From Bacteroidales bacterium (GTDB lineage: Bacteria; Bacteroidota; Bacteroidia; Bacteroidales; VadinHA17), in NCBI GenBank assembly GCA_025455395.1, contig JALOMO010000009.1:1-46732 (forward strand): a stretch of 46,732 nt of DNA, in the 5' to 3' direction. Below are positions 8,304 to 15,935 of this stretch, in pieces (the first letter of the stretch is position 1; each line of letters starts with the position of its first letter). The translations under genes were made by a program, and so were the position numbers. The notes under the pieces are model-generated. The model was not told where the DNA came from. It ran no database searches and worked only from the letters and a program-made list of their open reading frames with translations.

Positions 8304-8837
8304 ATGAGCAGTGACAGTGAGATAATCGGGAGGATCAGGAAGGGAGACAAACAGGAGTTTGAGACACTCTTCCGCTCCTCCTACGTTTCACTGGTAAGGT
8401 ATGCGCAAACAATACTTAAGGACCACGACACATCGGAAGAGATAGTCCAGGAACTTTTCTTCAGACTGTGGCAGGACCGTGAAAGCCTTAAAATTGAGAG
8501 TTCTCTGAAAGGATATCTTTTCCGCTCGGTGCATAACAGGTCACTCCACTATATAGAACATCAGAAGGTGGTTGACAGGCATGCAGGCGAAGTTGCAGCA
8601 AGAGCAGAGATAGTCTCCGAACCTGTCACAGAGACTATATATTACAACGAGCTTCAGATCAGGATTGCTCGTGTTCTCGACCGGCTTCCAGTTAGATGCA
8701 GCGAGATTTTTAAAATGAACAGGTTTGAAGGATTAAAATATTGTGAGATAGCTGAAAAACTATCGGTCTCCCTGAAGACGGTTGAGTCAAATATGGGAAG
8801 GGCGCTTAAAGAATTCAGAAAAGAACTGGCAGAGTGA
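8304..8837 (+). CDS. ECF RNA polymerase sigma-70 factor
   Basis: A 177-aa extracytoplasmic-function sigma factor that would direct RNA polymerase to a small set of promoters. Region 2 covers about residues 20-90 (FETLFRSSYVSLVRYA, ILKDHDTSEEIVQELFFRLW). Region 4 covers about 120-172, with the helix-turn-helix FEGLKYCEIAEKLSVSLKTVESN. Length and sequence suit the sigma family expanded in Bacteroides-type genomes. Its stop overlaps the start of the FecR-like anti-sigma gene (TGATG), the normal arrangement for such pairs. The two flanking genes are its most likely targets, although I could not identify a shared promoter motif. Confidence 0.95.
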   Translation: MSSDSEIIGRIRKGDKQEFETLFRSSYVSLVRYAQTILKDHDTSEEIVQELFFRLWQDRESLKIESSLKGYLFRSVHNRSLHYIEHQKVVDRHAGEVAARAEIVSEPVTETIYYNELQIRIARVLDRLPVRCSEIFKMNRFEGLKYCEIAEKLSVSLKTVESNMGRALKEFRKELAE

Positions 8838-9817
8838 TGAAAAAGAATGAAAAAATAGAAAAAATGACTGAACAGGAGTGGGCTGATGCTGCGGCATGGC
8901 TCTCGGGTGAAGAGTCGGCAGACGGCGAAGCCGCCCGCATCCTGTTAAGTGAAGAGGGAGATATAATGAAGAAATGGAATGACCTCAGGTATACAGATAC
9001 CGAAAGAAGTATTGATGTTGACAAGGCATGGAATAAACTGAACCAGAGGATTGAATCCGAAAAACCCGTTATCAAGCTTCCCCAGAGATCAGTAATGCAG
9101 TCTTTTCTGCGCATAGCCGCCATGGTCATCATTGTTGCAGGGCTCGGATGGTTGGCATTTGAGGTTGCAGCACCGGAAAAGGTGATTGTTGCCTCTGCCT
9201 CTGATGAAAAGAATATTGAGGTTCTGCTCTCTGACGGCAGCAGGGTTTACCTGAACCGTGACAGCAGGCTGACATACCAGGGAAACTTTGGCCGTAACAG
9301 CCGCAGGGTGACACTGGAAGGGGAAGCCTACTTCGACATCACACCCGATCCTTCACGCCCTTTTATTATTGACGCAGGTAATGCAAAAGTGAGAGTACTT
9401 GGTACTTCATTCAATGTCATAACCGATAACGGTAACAACGAGGTTGAGGTATTTGTCTCAACCGGAAGAGTGATGCTTTCAAGCAATGATGGCTCGCAAA
9501 GCATGACCCTCGAACCTGACTTCATAGGAAAGCTTTCTGCTGATAACTCTTCACAGGAGCGTAATATCAATACGAATTATATCTCGTGGCATACAGACAT
9601 GCTCGCCTTTGAAGGAGAAAGGCTCAGCGAAGTCTTTGCCGATCTTAAGCGCACATTCAATATCGATATCGTAGCCGCAGATGCGGATATCAATGATTTC
9701 AGGCTCACATCAATGTTTGATAATCAGCCGAAGGATACAATAATTCAGGTTATTTGCACTACCTTTAACCTCCGTTCCGTGCGCGATGGAGAGACATACA
9801 GCCTTCTTCTCAGGTAG
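8837..9817 (+). CDS. FecR family anti-sigma factor
   Basis: A 326-aa inner-membrane anti-sigma factor. The cytoplasmic N-terminal part (about residues 1-85) would hold the sigma factor, one transmembrane helix lies at about 88-108 (AAMVIIVAGLGWLAFEV), and the periplasmic part contains the FecR domain (VLLSDGSRVYLNRDSRLTY, LEGEAYFDI, VLGTSFNV, VSTGRV) and a C-terminal DUF4974-like segment (LSEVFADLKRTFNIDI). ATG at 8837 overlaps the sigma stop codon; a GTG one codon upstream is possible but less likely. In classical systems FecR passes a signal from the STN domain of an outer-membrane receptor; the next gene supplies an STN domain but no receptor barrel. Confidence 0.93.
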   Translation: MKKNEKIEKMTEQEWADAAAWLSGEESADGEAARILLSEEGDIMKKWNDLRYTDTERSIDVDKAWNKLNQRIESEKPVIKLPQRSVMQSFLRIAAMVIIVAGLGWLAFEVAAPEKVIVASASDEKNIEVLLSDGSRVYLNRDSRLTYQGNFGRNSRRVTLEGEAYFDITPDPSRPFIIDAGNAKVRVLGTSFNVITDNGNNEVEVFVSTGRVMLSSNDGSQSMTLEPDFIGKLSADNSSQERNINTNYISWHTDMLAFEGERLSEVFADLKRTFNIDIVAADADINDFRLTSMFDNQPKDTIIQVICTTFNLRSVRDGETYSLLLR

Positions 9818-9832
9818 GAACAAAAAGATCAG

Positions 9833-11374
9833 ATGTGGCCGACAGGACATGAAAAGAGAATATGGATCCTGATTGCCGGCCTGCTTTTGCTGACACCCAG
9901 GCTTTACACCCAGGAAAGTGTCCTTGAAAAGAGTGTGAAGATACCTGGCAGCAGCATCAGGGCAGGCAGGGCTTTACATGAGGTAGGCAGACTTACAGGC
10001 TACATTTTTACTTATGATACGGAAATAATAAACGCCGACAGGAGCTTTAACCTCCCTGCAACTGAGACAACAGTAAGGGAAATACTTGATTCGGTTACCG
10101 GTAACCCGGAGATTAAATATTCCGTCATCGGAAAACATATAATCCTCTATCATGACATTATTGAAGAGCATACGGATACAACCAGTGTGTCTCTTCCCGA
10201 GTGGATTATCATAACAGGCAGGATAACCGATGCTGCCACTTCTGAGCCGCTGCCCTATGCCACCATCGGAATAAGCCACCGGGGCCGTGGCACAGTAACC
10301 AATAACAATGGCGACTTCATCCTGAAAATATCCGGCGAATGCCTCAACGATACACTCTCAGTGTCATATGTCGGATATATCAACCGGCAGATCCCTGTCA
10401 GGAGTCTTCCCGGCAACATCATGATAATAAGTATGGAGCGCGATTACATCCCTATCCCTGAGATAATAATCAGGGCACAGGACCCTTTGCTGATCATACG
10501 CAACACTGTGGCATCCATAGCTGAAAACTATGGTACTACCCCTGCATTGCTCACCGGCTTCTATCGTGAGGGAGTTTACAGGAAAAAGGAACCACAGGTC
10601 TATTCCGAAGCTGTGGTACAGATATACAAAAGCCCCTATGCCAGATCGCTGCTGGGAGACCAGCTGAAGGTGCTCCGAAGCAGAAAAATTGAGAACCTGG
10701 AGGTGAAGGATACACTGGCAGTCAGGCTCAAGGCAGGACTGAGTTCGACAATGACACTTGACATCATAAGGCAGTTGTTCGACTTCCTGGATCCGCAGTC
10801 ATTCGAATCATATGAATATAAGCTTACTGACATAGTGACAATAGATGACCAGACCGCTTTTGTCATATCCTTCAAACAGAGGCCATGGATCACGGAACCG
10901 CTGATGCAGGGTGATGTCTACATCAATGTAGACAACTATGCCGTTGTATCTGCCGAATTTGAACTGAATCCCGACTATATTGACCAGACCAGCGAAGCTT
11001 ATGTAAGCCGTCTGCCACGCGACTTTTCAATGAAACCTGAATATGTGCGATACCGGACCCATTACCGTCTTGTCAACGGAAGGTACTTTCTTTCACATGT
11101 AAGAGGTGACCTGGGGTTCCTGGCAAAGGGAAGAAAGAGAGTCTTTAACAGCCGCTTCAACGTCTTCTTTGAATTGGCTGTGACTGATCATAAGCTGAAT
11201 AATGTCTCCCGCTTTGATCATGATGAAACAGCCCCGGTTTATTCAGTCTTCTCACGCACCATCACCGGTTATGATTCAGACTTCTGGAAAGATTTTGACT
11301 TCCTGAAACCTGAAGAAGACCTTATGGAAGCTCTGGTGCGACTTAATGTGAGGCTTGGCGAGGCTGAGGAATAA
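9833..11374 (+). CDS. STN + CarboxypepD_reg-like protein without a TonB receptor barrel
   Basis: A 513-aa exported protein with an N-terminal hydrophobic segment (about residues 9-24). Residues about 37-105 match an STN (secretin/TonB short N-terminal) domain: GRALHEVGRLTGYIFTYD, TVREILDSVTGNPEIKYSV. A CarboxypepD_reg-like domain follows at about 125-200 (GRITDAATSEPLPYATIGI, SYVGYINRQ). The remaining 300 residues are homologous to the gene at 6987, sharing TGFYRE, a QIYKSPY/EVFKAPY block, TIDDQTAFVISFKQRP and a DSDFWKDF ending. In TonB-dependent transducers STN plus CarboxypepD_reg would be followed by plug and barrel; here they are not. It starts 15 nt after fecR and probably ends the operon. 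It may be the signal-transmitting partner of FecR. Function unknown. Confidence 0.82.
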   Translation: MWPTGHEKRIWILIAGLLLLTPRLYTQESVLEKSVKIPGSSIRAGRALHEVGRLTGYIFTYDTEIINADRSFNLPATETTVREILDSVTGNPEIKYSVIGKHIILYHDIIEEHTDTTSVSLPEWIIITGRITDAATSEPLPYATIGISHRGRGTVTNNNGDFILKISGECLNDTLSVSYVGYINRQIPVRSLPGNIMIISMERDYIPIPEIIIRAQDPLLIIRNTVASIAENYGTTPALLTGFYREGVYRKKEPQVYSEAVVQIYKSPYARSLLGDQLKVLRSRKIENLEVKDTLAVRLKAGLSSTMTLDIIRQLFDFLDPQSFESYEYKLTDIVTIDDQTAFVISFKQRPWITEPLMQGDVYINVDNYAVVSAEFELNPDYIDQTSEAYVSRLPRDFSMKPEYVRYRTHYRLVNGRYFLSHVRGDLGFLAKGRKRVFNSRFNVFFELAVTDHKLNNVSRFDHDETAPVYSVFSRTITGYDSDFWKDFDFLKPEEDLMEALVRLNVRLGEAEE

Positions 11375-11379
11375 ATACT

Positions 11380-12393
11380 CTATTCGTAACTCTCAAGTAT
11401 CTTGTAAAGCTCTGATAGATCAGGTGTAAGAATTATCTCCGTGCGCCGGTTCTTCTGCCTTGCCTCTACCGTCTTTAGCGGGTCTACCGGTATGTATTCT
11501 CCACGACCGGAGGCTGTGAGACGTTTCGGGCTAATCTTTGAATCTTGTGTCAGAACCCTTACGACAGTTGTTGCCCTCTTAACGCTGAGATCCCAGTTGT
11601 CCAACAGCTGCCCTGAAGAAGACCTGTATGGCACATCGTCTGTGTGACCTTCTACAAGGATCCCGATATCAGTGTTTCTTTCAAGGAGAGCCCCTAGCTT
11701 ACGCAAAGCAGCACGGCCGTTGGCGTCGATCTCATAACTGCCTGTCTTGAACAGCAGCTTCTCATCCATTGATACGTAAACCTTTCCGTCTTTTATTGTC
11801 ACCGAGAGGCCATTGTTCTCAAAACCGTAAAGGGCCTCCGACACCTTTGCCTTCAGCTCCCTGACTGCCTTCTGCTGAGCGTCAAGCATCTTCTCAAGCT
11901 CAGTCAGACGGGCATTGCGCTTCTCCAGTTCGAATGTCAGCTCCTCGAGCGACGCTTTCTTGGTGTCAAGATTCATCTCGAGCTCACGCAGCAGATTTTC
12001 CTTCTTCTGCAGGTCTGCCTGCGCTGCCCTCAGCTCTGCCAGCAGCCGCTGTGTCTCCTGTGCCCTTCCGCTGACAAGCTCTTCCTGTGCCTTCTGGAGA
12101 TCAGCATAACGCGTTGAGAGCCTGACATATTCATCCCTGGTCTGCGTCAGGTCTGCCTGAACCCTTTTCAGCTCTCCGGTGAGACTGTCTGTCTCTTCTG
12201 TCAGCTTCTCTGACTTCGACGTCAGCTCCCTGTTTGACATGGCGAGCCAGATGTTTTCTGCTTTCAGCGAGTCACGCTCACCAAGAAGCAGATCAGCCCT
12301 GTCACTGAGAGTATTATACTTCTTCCCTGTTACACATGAACCAGCCACAAGTGCCATGAGAACAACCGGTAAAAATGATTTCAGAGAGACCAT
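11380..12393 (-). CDS. OmpA family lipoprotein with long coiled coil
   Basis: A 337-aa outer-membrane lipoprotein. The signal peptide ends in a lipobox with Cys20 (LVAGSC). Residues about 25-185 are heptad-rich and strongly predicted to form a coiled coil (for example ELRAAQADLQKKENLLRELE). The C-terminal OmpA domain (about 205-330) binds peptidoglycan: LLFKTGSYEIDANGRAAL, VEGHTDDVPY, DNWDLSVKRA, and the diaminopimelate-binding region ending in NRRTEI. Similar proteins link the outer membrane to the cell wall. Its 3' end lies 5 nt from the convergent STN-protein gene. It is divergent from dxs across a 178-nt gap. Confidence 0.9.
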   Translation of the reverse strand: MVSLKSFLPVVLMALVAGSCVTGKKYNTLSDRADLLLGERDSLKAENIWLAMSNRELTSKSEKLTEETDSLTGELKRVQADLTQTRDEYVRLSTRYADLQKAQEELVSGRAQETQRLLAELRAAQADLQKKENLLRELEMNLDTKKASLEELTFELEKRNARLTELEKMLDAQQKAVRELKAKVSEALYGFENNGLSVTIKDGKVYVSMDEKLLFKTGSYEIDANGRAALRKLGALLERNTDIGILVEGHTDDVPYRSSSGQLLDNWDLSVKRATTVVRVLTQDSKISPKRLTASGRGEYIPVDPLKTVEARQKNRRTEIILTPDLSELYKILESYE

Positions 12394-12538
12394 GCTATTT
12401 TTTTTATTTTACCTCTGCCGCGAATTAAACAATAAATGGGAAACCATGTTGTTAATAGTTGATTGATTAATTAACAATAGTGAATATTTACCACCATCCT
12501 TGTCACAAGATAGGCTGACTTAAAAGTTAAAATATAAG

Positions 12539-12546
12539 TATCTTTG
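12539..12546 (+). promoter_or_regulatory. Possible -7 element for dxs
   Basis: TATCTTTG matches TAnnTTTG, 25 nt before the dxs ATG, inside the 178-nt divergent gap between the OmpA-like gene and dxs. No well-spaced -33 TTTG is evident. Confidence 0.4.
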
Positions 12547-12571
12547 ATCGGTCATTAATGAGACATCTCAT

Positions 12572-14536
12572 ATGTCAGACACAAAGCGACTCCTCGACAA
12601 CATAAAGACCCCTGATGATCTGCGTAAGCTCGATCAGCTTGACCTTGTCAGGGTCAGCAATGAGTTGCGTCAGCATATTATTGATGAGGTGAGCAATAAT
12701 CCTGGTCACCTGGGTGCCAGCCTTGGAGTTGTTGAAATGACTGTAGCCCTTCATTATGTCTTTAACACTCCGTATGACAAGATTGTGTGGGATGTAGGTC
12801 ACCAGGCATACGGACACAAGATACTTACCGGTCGCAAGGAGCGATTTCACACCAACAGGAAATACAAGGGCATCAGCGGATTCCCTCGCATGGCAGAAAG
12901 TGAATATGATGCGTTCGGTGTGGGGCACTCCTCTACATCTATCTCAGCCGCACTGGGTATGGCTGTGGCAGCCTACAGAAAGGGTGAAAAACGCAAGGTG
13001 GTGGCAGTCATCGGCGACGGAGCGCTGACAGCCGGCATGGCATTCGAGGGACTGAACAACGCAGGGCATGAGAAGGCTGACCTGCTTGTTATACTTAATG
13101 ATAATAACATCTCGATTGATGCAAGTGTAGGCGCACTAAAGGAGTATCTTCTGGACATCACCACCAGTCAGACATACAACAGGTTTAAGGACAGGATCTG
13201 GCGGATGCTGGGGAAACATAAAAAAATTGGAAGAAAAGCACAGTCACTTGCTTCACAGATCGAAGGAAGCATCAAAGGCTCGGTGCTTGAACAGAGTAAT
13301 TTGTTTGAGGCACTGAAATTCAGATATTTCGGCCCGATTGACGGACATGATGTATTGCACCTTGCAAAGGTGCTGCAGGATCTGAAGAGCATACCCGGGC
13401 CAAAGCTACTTCACTGCATAACAGTCAAGGGCAAAGGATTCCCGAAAGCCGAAGAGAACCAGACCGTATTTCACGCACCCGGGAAATTTGATAAATGTAC
13501 CGGAGAGCTGATCAAACCTGAAAGCTGCCAGAAGCATATCCTGTACCAGGAGGTGTTCGGTAACACCATAGTCGAGCTGGCCAGACAGAATGAAAAGATC
13601 GTCGGCATCACACCAGCCATGCCTACCGGTTGCTCACTCAACATCATGATGAGAGAGATGCCTGACAGGGCTTTCGATGTTGGTATTGCCGAGCAACACG
13701 CGGTGACTTTCTCTGCAGGATTGGCTGCCAACGGACTACTGCCCTTCTGTAACATCTACTCATCATTCATGCAGAGAGCTTATGATCAGGTGGTGCACGA
13801 CGTCGCTATCCAGGGATTGAAAGTTATCTTCTGTCTCGATCGCGGTGGACTGGTTGGAACAGACGGCGCCACACATCACGGTTTCTTCGACATCGCATTC
13901 ATGCGCAATATACCGGGGATGATCACCGCCGCGCCAATGGATGAGGTGGAACTGCGTAACATGATGTACACCGCTCAGCTTGAAAAGATAAAAGGGCCAA
14001 TAAGCATCCGCTACCCGCGAGGCACGGGTGTAATATGTGACTGGCAGCAGCCCTTCAATGAGATAGAGGTCGGAAAAGCAAGGCTGATCAGCGAGGGAGA
14101 GGATATTGCGGTCCTTAGTATCGGTCATCCGGGCAACTTTGTTGTTGAAGCAACGGGCAGGCTTGCTGAAAAGGGAATCTCAGTGATGCATTATGACATG
14201 CGTTTTGCCAATCCTCTCGATGAGGCAGTGCTGCATGAGGTAATGAAGCGATTCAGCAAGGTCATTACCGTTGAGGACGGTGTGATAAAGGGAGGATTTG
14301 GCAGCGCTGTTCTGGAATTTGCCGCTGACCACGGTTATAAGCCTGACCTTCGCAGGCTGGGTATTCCTGATTATTTTGTAGAGCACGGCACACAGCAGGA
14401 ACTGTGGCATGAGTGCGGGTATGATGCTGAGGGGATACAGAAAGCGATTGAAGAGTTGTGCGGAAAAGAGCATGGAGCAAGGAGCAGGGGGCAAGGAGCA
14501 AGGAGCGAGGAGCAGGGAACCTGGGTCAAGACATAG
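12572..14536 (+). CDS. dxs: 1-deoxy-D-xylulose-5-phosphate synthase, with repeat-derived tail
   Basis: Condenses pyruvate and glyceraldehyde 3-phosphate in the first step of the MEP isoprenoid pathway, using thiamine diphosphate. Signatures: GHLGASLGVVEMTVALHYVF near residue 45, WDVGHQAYGHKILTGR near 73, the TPP motif GDGALTAGMAFEGLNNAG followed by LNDNNISID, and the transketolase central domain with DVGIAEQHAVTFSAGLA and DRGGLVGTDGATHHG. The family usually ends soon after a stretch equivalent to residues 615-632. Here about 22 more residues (Gly/Ala/Arg/Ser/Gln-rich) are encoded by a heptamer repeat array at 14473-14514, so the tail is probably an acquired extension without function. No partner MEP genes are nearby. 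Confidence 0.96.
   Translation: MSDTKRLLDNIKTPDDLRKLDQLDLVRVSNELRQHIIDEVSNNPGHLGASLGVVEMTVALHYVFNTPYDKIVWDVGHQAYGHKILTGRKERFHTNRKYKGISGFPRMAESEYDAFGVGHSSTSISAALGMAVAAYRKGEKRKVVAVIGDGALTAGMAFEGLNNAGHEKADLLVILNDNNISIDASVGALKEYLLDITTSQTYNRFKDRIWRMLGKHKKIGRKAQSLASQIEGSIKGSVLEQSNLFEALKFRYFGPIDGHDVLHLAKVLQDLKSIPGPKLLHCITVKGKGFPKAEENQTVFHAPGKFDKCTGELIKPESCQKHILYQEVFGNTIVELARQNEKIVGITPAMPTGCSLNIMMREMPDRAFDVGIAEQHAVTFSAGLAANGLLPFCNIYSSFMQRAYDQVVHDVAIQGLKVIFCLDRGGLVGTDGATHHGFFDIAFMRNIPGMITAAPMDEVELRNMMYTAQLEKIKGPISIRYPRGTGVICDWQQPFNEIEVGKARLISEGEDIAVLSIGHPGNFVVEATGRLAEKGISVMHYDMRFANPLDEAVLHEVMKRFSKVITVEDGVIKGGFGSAVLEFAADHGYKPDLRRLGIPDYFVEHGTQQELWHECGYDAEGIQKAIEELCGKEHGARSRGQGARSEEQGTWVKT
14473..14514 (+). 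repeat. Six-unit heptamer array forming the dxs 3' end
   Basis: Six tandem 7-mers of consensus RGGAGCA: TGGAGCA, AGGAGCA, GGGGGCA, AGGAGCA, AGGAGCG, AGGAGCA. They lie inside the dxs frame. Because 7 is not a multiple of 3, the array is read in shifting frames and gives the ARSRGQGARSEEQG-like tail. The same word family recurs at 15407-15441. Confidence 0.8.
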
Positions 14537-14595
14537 TTTCCCCTCCTCAGTGAGGAGGGGTCCGTCCCGATCCATCGGGACGGGGGGGTGGTCTG
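14537..14595. repeat. REP-like double hairpin downstream of dxs
   Basis: Two adjacent perfect palindromes begin just after the dxs stop: CCCCTCCTCA/TGAGGAGGGG (14540-14560, one central base) and CGTCCCGAT/ATCGGGACG (14563-14582, two-base loop), followed by GGGGGGTGGT. Double-hairpin elements with CCTCC/GGAGG and a GGGTGGT end occur widely between Bacteroidota genes and resemble REP elements mobilised by RAYT transposases. It may also act as a transcript end for dxs, although there is no T run. Family assignment is from memory. Confidence 0.65.
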
Positions 14596-14622
14596 TCAAA
14601 CTGTTATACTAATATCTCTATT

Positions 14623-15393
14623 ATGAAGAACCTTATTATTACGCTCACAGTCATCACATTGTTGTCCTCCTGCGGAAACCCGCCGGCAGCTAAAGAAAAC
14701 TGGATCTCCCTCTTCAATGGGCAGAACCTTGAGGGATGGATAATCAAGATCGCCGGATCTCCGCTCGGAGAAAACTATAAGAACACTTTCATGGTTGAGG
14801 ATGGAGTAATAAAGGTATCCTACTCCGAATATGAGCAATTCAATAATGAATTCGGTCATATATATTACCAGACCCCCTACTCATCCTACAGACTGAGGGT
14901 CGAGTACAGGTTCACCGGAGAACAGTGCCCCGACGGACCCTCATGGGCTTATCGCAACAGTGGCATAATGTTTCACAGCCAATCACCTGAATCGGTCCTG
15001 GAAGACCAGAGTTTCCCGGTTTCAATTGAGGCGCAGTTTCTTGGGGGCACTGACGGCGACGTAAGGCATACCATGAATGTCTGCACTCCCGGAACACATA
15101 TTGTAATTGACACAACACTTATCACAGATCATTGTATCCCATCCTCTTCCGCCACATTCACGGGTGATGTCTGGGTCACTGCGGAGCTTATCGTTTATGG
15201 TGACAGCCTGATACATCATTTGGTAAATGGTGACACCGTTATGACTTATTCAAAGCCTCAGATCGGTGGTGACAAACCGGAAGGATTTCCTTTACCTGAT
15301 GGCACACCTCTTGAGGGCGGGTACATTTCCCTTCAGGCAGAGTCGCATCCGGTAGAGTTCAGGAAGGTGGAATTGCTCGTTCTAGAAAGGTGA
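14623..15393 (+). CDS. DUF1080 (3-keto-disaccharide hydrolase-like) lipoprotein
   Basis: A 256-aa lipoprotein: the signal peptide ends in LLSSCG with Cys17 as the lipidation residue. The rest is one concanavalin-like jelly roll of the DUF1080 type: WISLFNGQNLEGWIIK at the start, VEDGVIKV, the YRLRVEYRFTGEQ strand, NSGIMFHSQ, IEAQFLGG, and VEFRKVELLVL at the end. Members act on glucosides or 3-keto sugars, or bind glycans, in the periplasm or at the surface. The gene stands alone and is flanked on both sides by related heptamer arrays, plus a REP-like element upstream, so it may be a recent insertion. Its exact substrate is unknown. Confidence 0.85.
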   Translation: MKNLIITLTVITLLSSCGNPPAAKENWISLFNGQNLEGWIIKIAGSPLGENYKNTFMVEDGVIKVSYSEYEQFNNEFGHIYYQTPYSSYRLRVEYRFTGEQCPDGPSWAYRNSGIMFHSQSPESVLEDQSFPVSIEAQFLGGTDGDVRHTMNVCTPGTHIVIDTTLITDHCIPSSSATFTGDVWVTAELIVYGDSLIHHLVNGDTVMTYSKPQIGGDKPEGFPLPDGTPLEGGYISLQAESHPVEFRKVELLVLER

Positions 15394-15406
15394 GTCAATA
15401 GCTGTT

Positions 15407-15441
15407 AGGAGCAAGGTGCAGGGTGCAGGGTGCAGGGTGCA
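15407..15441 (+). repeat. Five-unit heptamer array (RGGWGCA)
   Basis: AGGAGCA, AGGTGCA, GGGTGCA, GGGTGCA, GGGTGCA in tandem, 14 nt after the DUF1080 stop. Same word family and same strand as the array inside dxs at 14473-14514. It ends a few bases before the proposed tRNA-Leu promoter. Confidence 0.8.
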
Positions 15442-15447
15442 ACATTT

Positions 15448-15478
15448 TTTGTCTTTAGCAATTATTTCAATACATTCG
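15448..15478 (+). promoter_or_regulatory. Promoter for tRNA-Leu
   Basis: TTTG (15448-15451), 19-nt spacer, then TACATTCG (15471-15478), one mismatch from the -7 consensus TAnnTTTG. Spacing fits the Bacteroidota sigma-A promoter, and the predicted start (about 15485) lies some 20 nt before the mature tRNA. Confidence 0.55.
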
Positions 15479-15505
15479 CAGACTGCAAGACCGCAGGACA
15501 ATACT

Positions 15506-15589
15506 GCCCGGATGGCGGAATTGGTAGACGCGCTGGTCTCAAACACCAGTGGCAGCGATGCCGTGCCGGTTCGATCCCGGCTCCGGGTA
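15506..15589 (+). tRNA. tRNA-Leu (anticodon CAA)
   Basis: An 84-nt class II tRNA. Acceptor arms GCCCGGA and TCCGGGT pair (first pair G-U). The anticodon stem CTGGT/ACCAG encloses the loop CTCAAAC with anticodon CAA at 15540-15542, decoding UUG. The long variable arm GGCA-GCGA-TGCC is typical of leucine tRNA, and the T arm GCCGG-TTCGATC-CCGGC is complete. The discriminator is A; CCA is not encoded, as usual in Bacteroidota. Confidence 0.97.
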
Positions 15590-15592
15590 CTG

Positions 15593-15655
15593 AAAAAAGA
15601 GTGAGAGTGAGAGCGAGAGCGAGTTAGCTCGAGCGAGCACTCTCATCTCTTTTTT
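15593..15655 (+). terminator. Large hairpin with T run after tRNA-Leu
   Basis: AAAAAAGAG + TGAGAGTG (15593-15609) is complementary to CACTCTCA and CTCTTTTTT (15638-15655), with one unpaired T between the two blocks. The stem ends in a run of six T, so it can act as an intrinsic terminator of the tRNA transcript. The stem is made of hexamer repeats (see the repeat entry). Confidence 0.65.
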
Positions 15656-15683
15656 CCTCACACTCACTCTCACACTCACACTT
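15599..15683. repeat. Inverted hexamer arrays
   Basis: GAGTGA, GAGTGA, GAGCGA, GAGCGA in tandem from 15599, then complementary-sense CTCACA/CTCACT hexamers from about 15657 to 15683, with another complementary block inside the hairpin at 15638-15650. The left array can pair with either right block, giving two alternative stems. Confidence 0.6.
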
Positions 15684-15935
15684 TCTATTTCCAAACCTGC
15701 AAATAATTTCCTTGTCTGGTTCTCACGACAGTAGTAATTCAACCCGTAATTCTATTTATTGTACATATTGTTGGGATATTATATAAACATTTAATTACTA
15801 GGCCATAAATTATAAATTAATTTTATATTGCTGTTAAACATGTCATTGAAGCATTATAGACAATTTTTATTATTTTTCTGTGAACACTTTATAGTATTAT
15901 TATGTTCTATAATCATAACTATAAAACGAACATTC
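15656..15935 (+). other. 280-nt non-coding leader of the fasciclin gene
   Basis: Apart from the CT-rich hexamer end (to about 15683) this stretch is AT-rich and has no convincing coding frame. An open frame from 15828 joins the fasciclin gene but encodes an unlikely N-terminus, so I treat it as leader. I found no TAnnTTTG element at a useful distance; the promoter is not identified. Confidence 0.45.

Noticed and set aside
12973..14128. Long minus-strand frames within dxs.
   Set aside because: They are shadows of the strongly conserved dxs frame and have no family-like features.
15416..15627. Two small open frames across the tRNA-Leu gene.
   Set aside because: They overlap the tRNA and the repeat arrays and encode no plausible protein.
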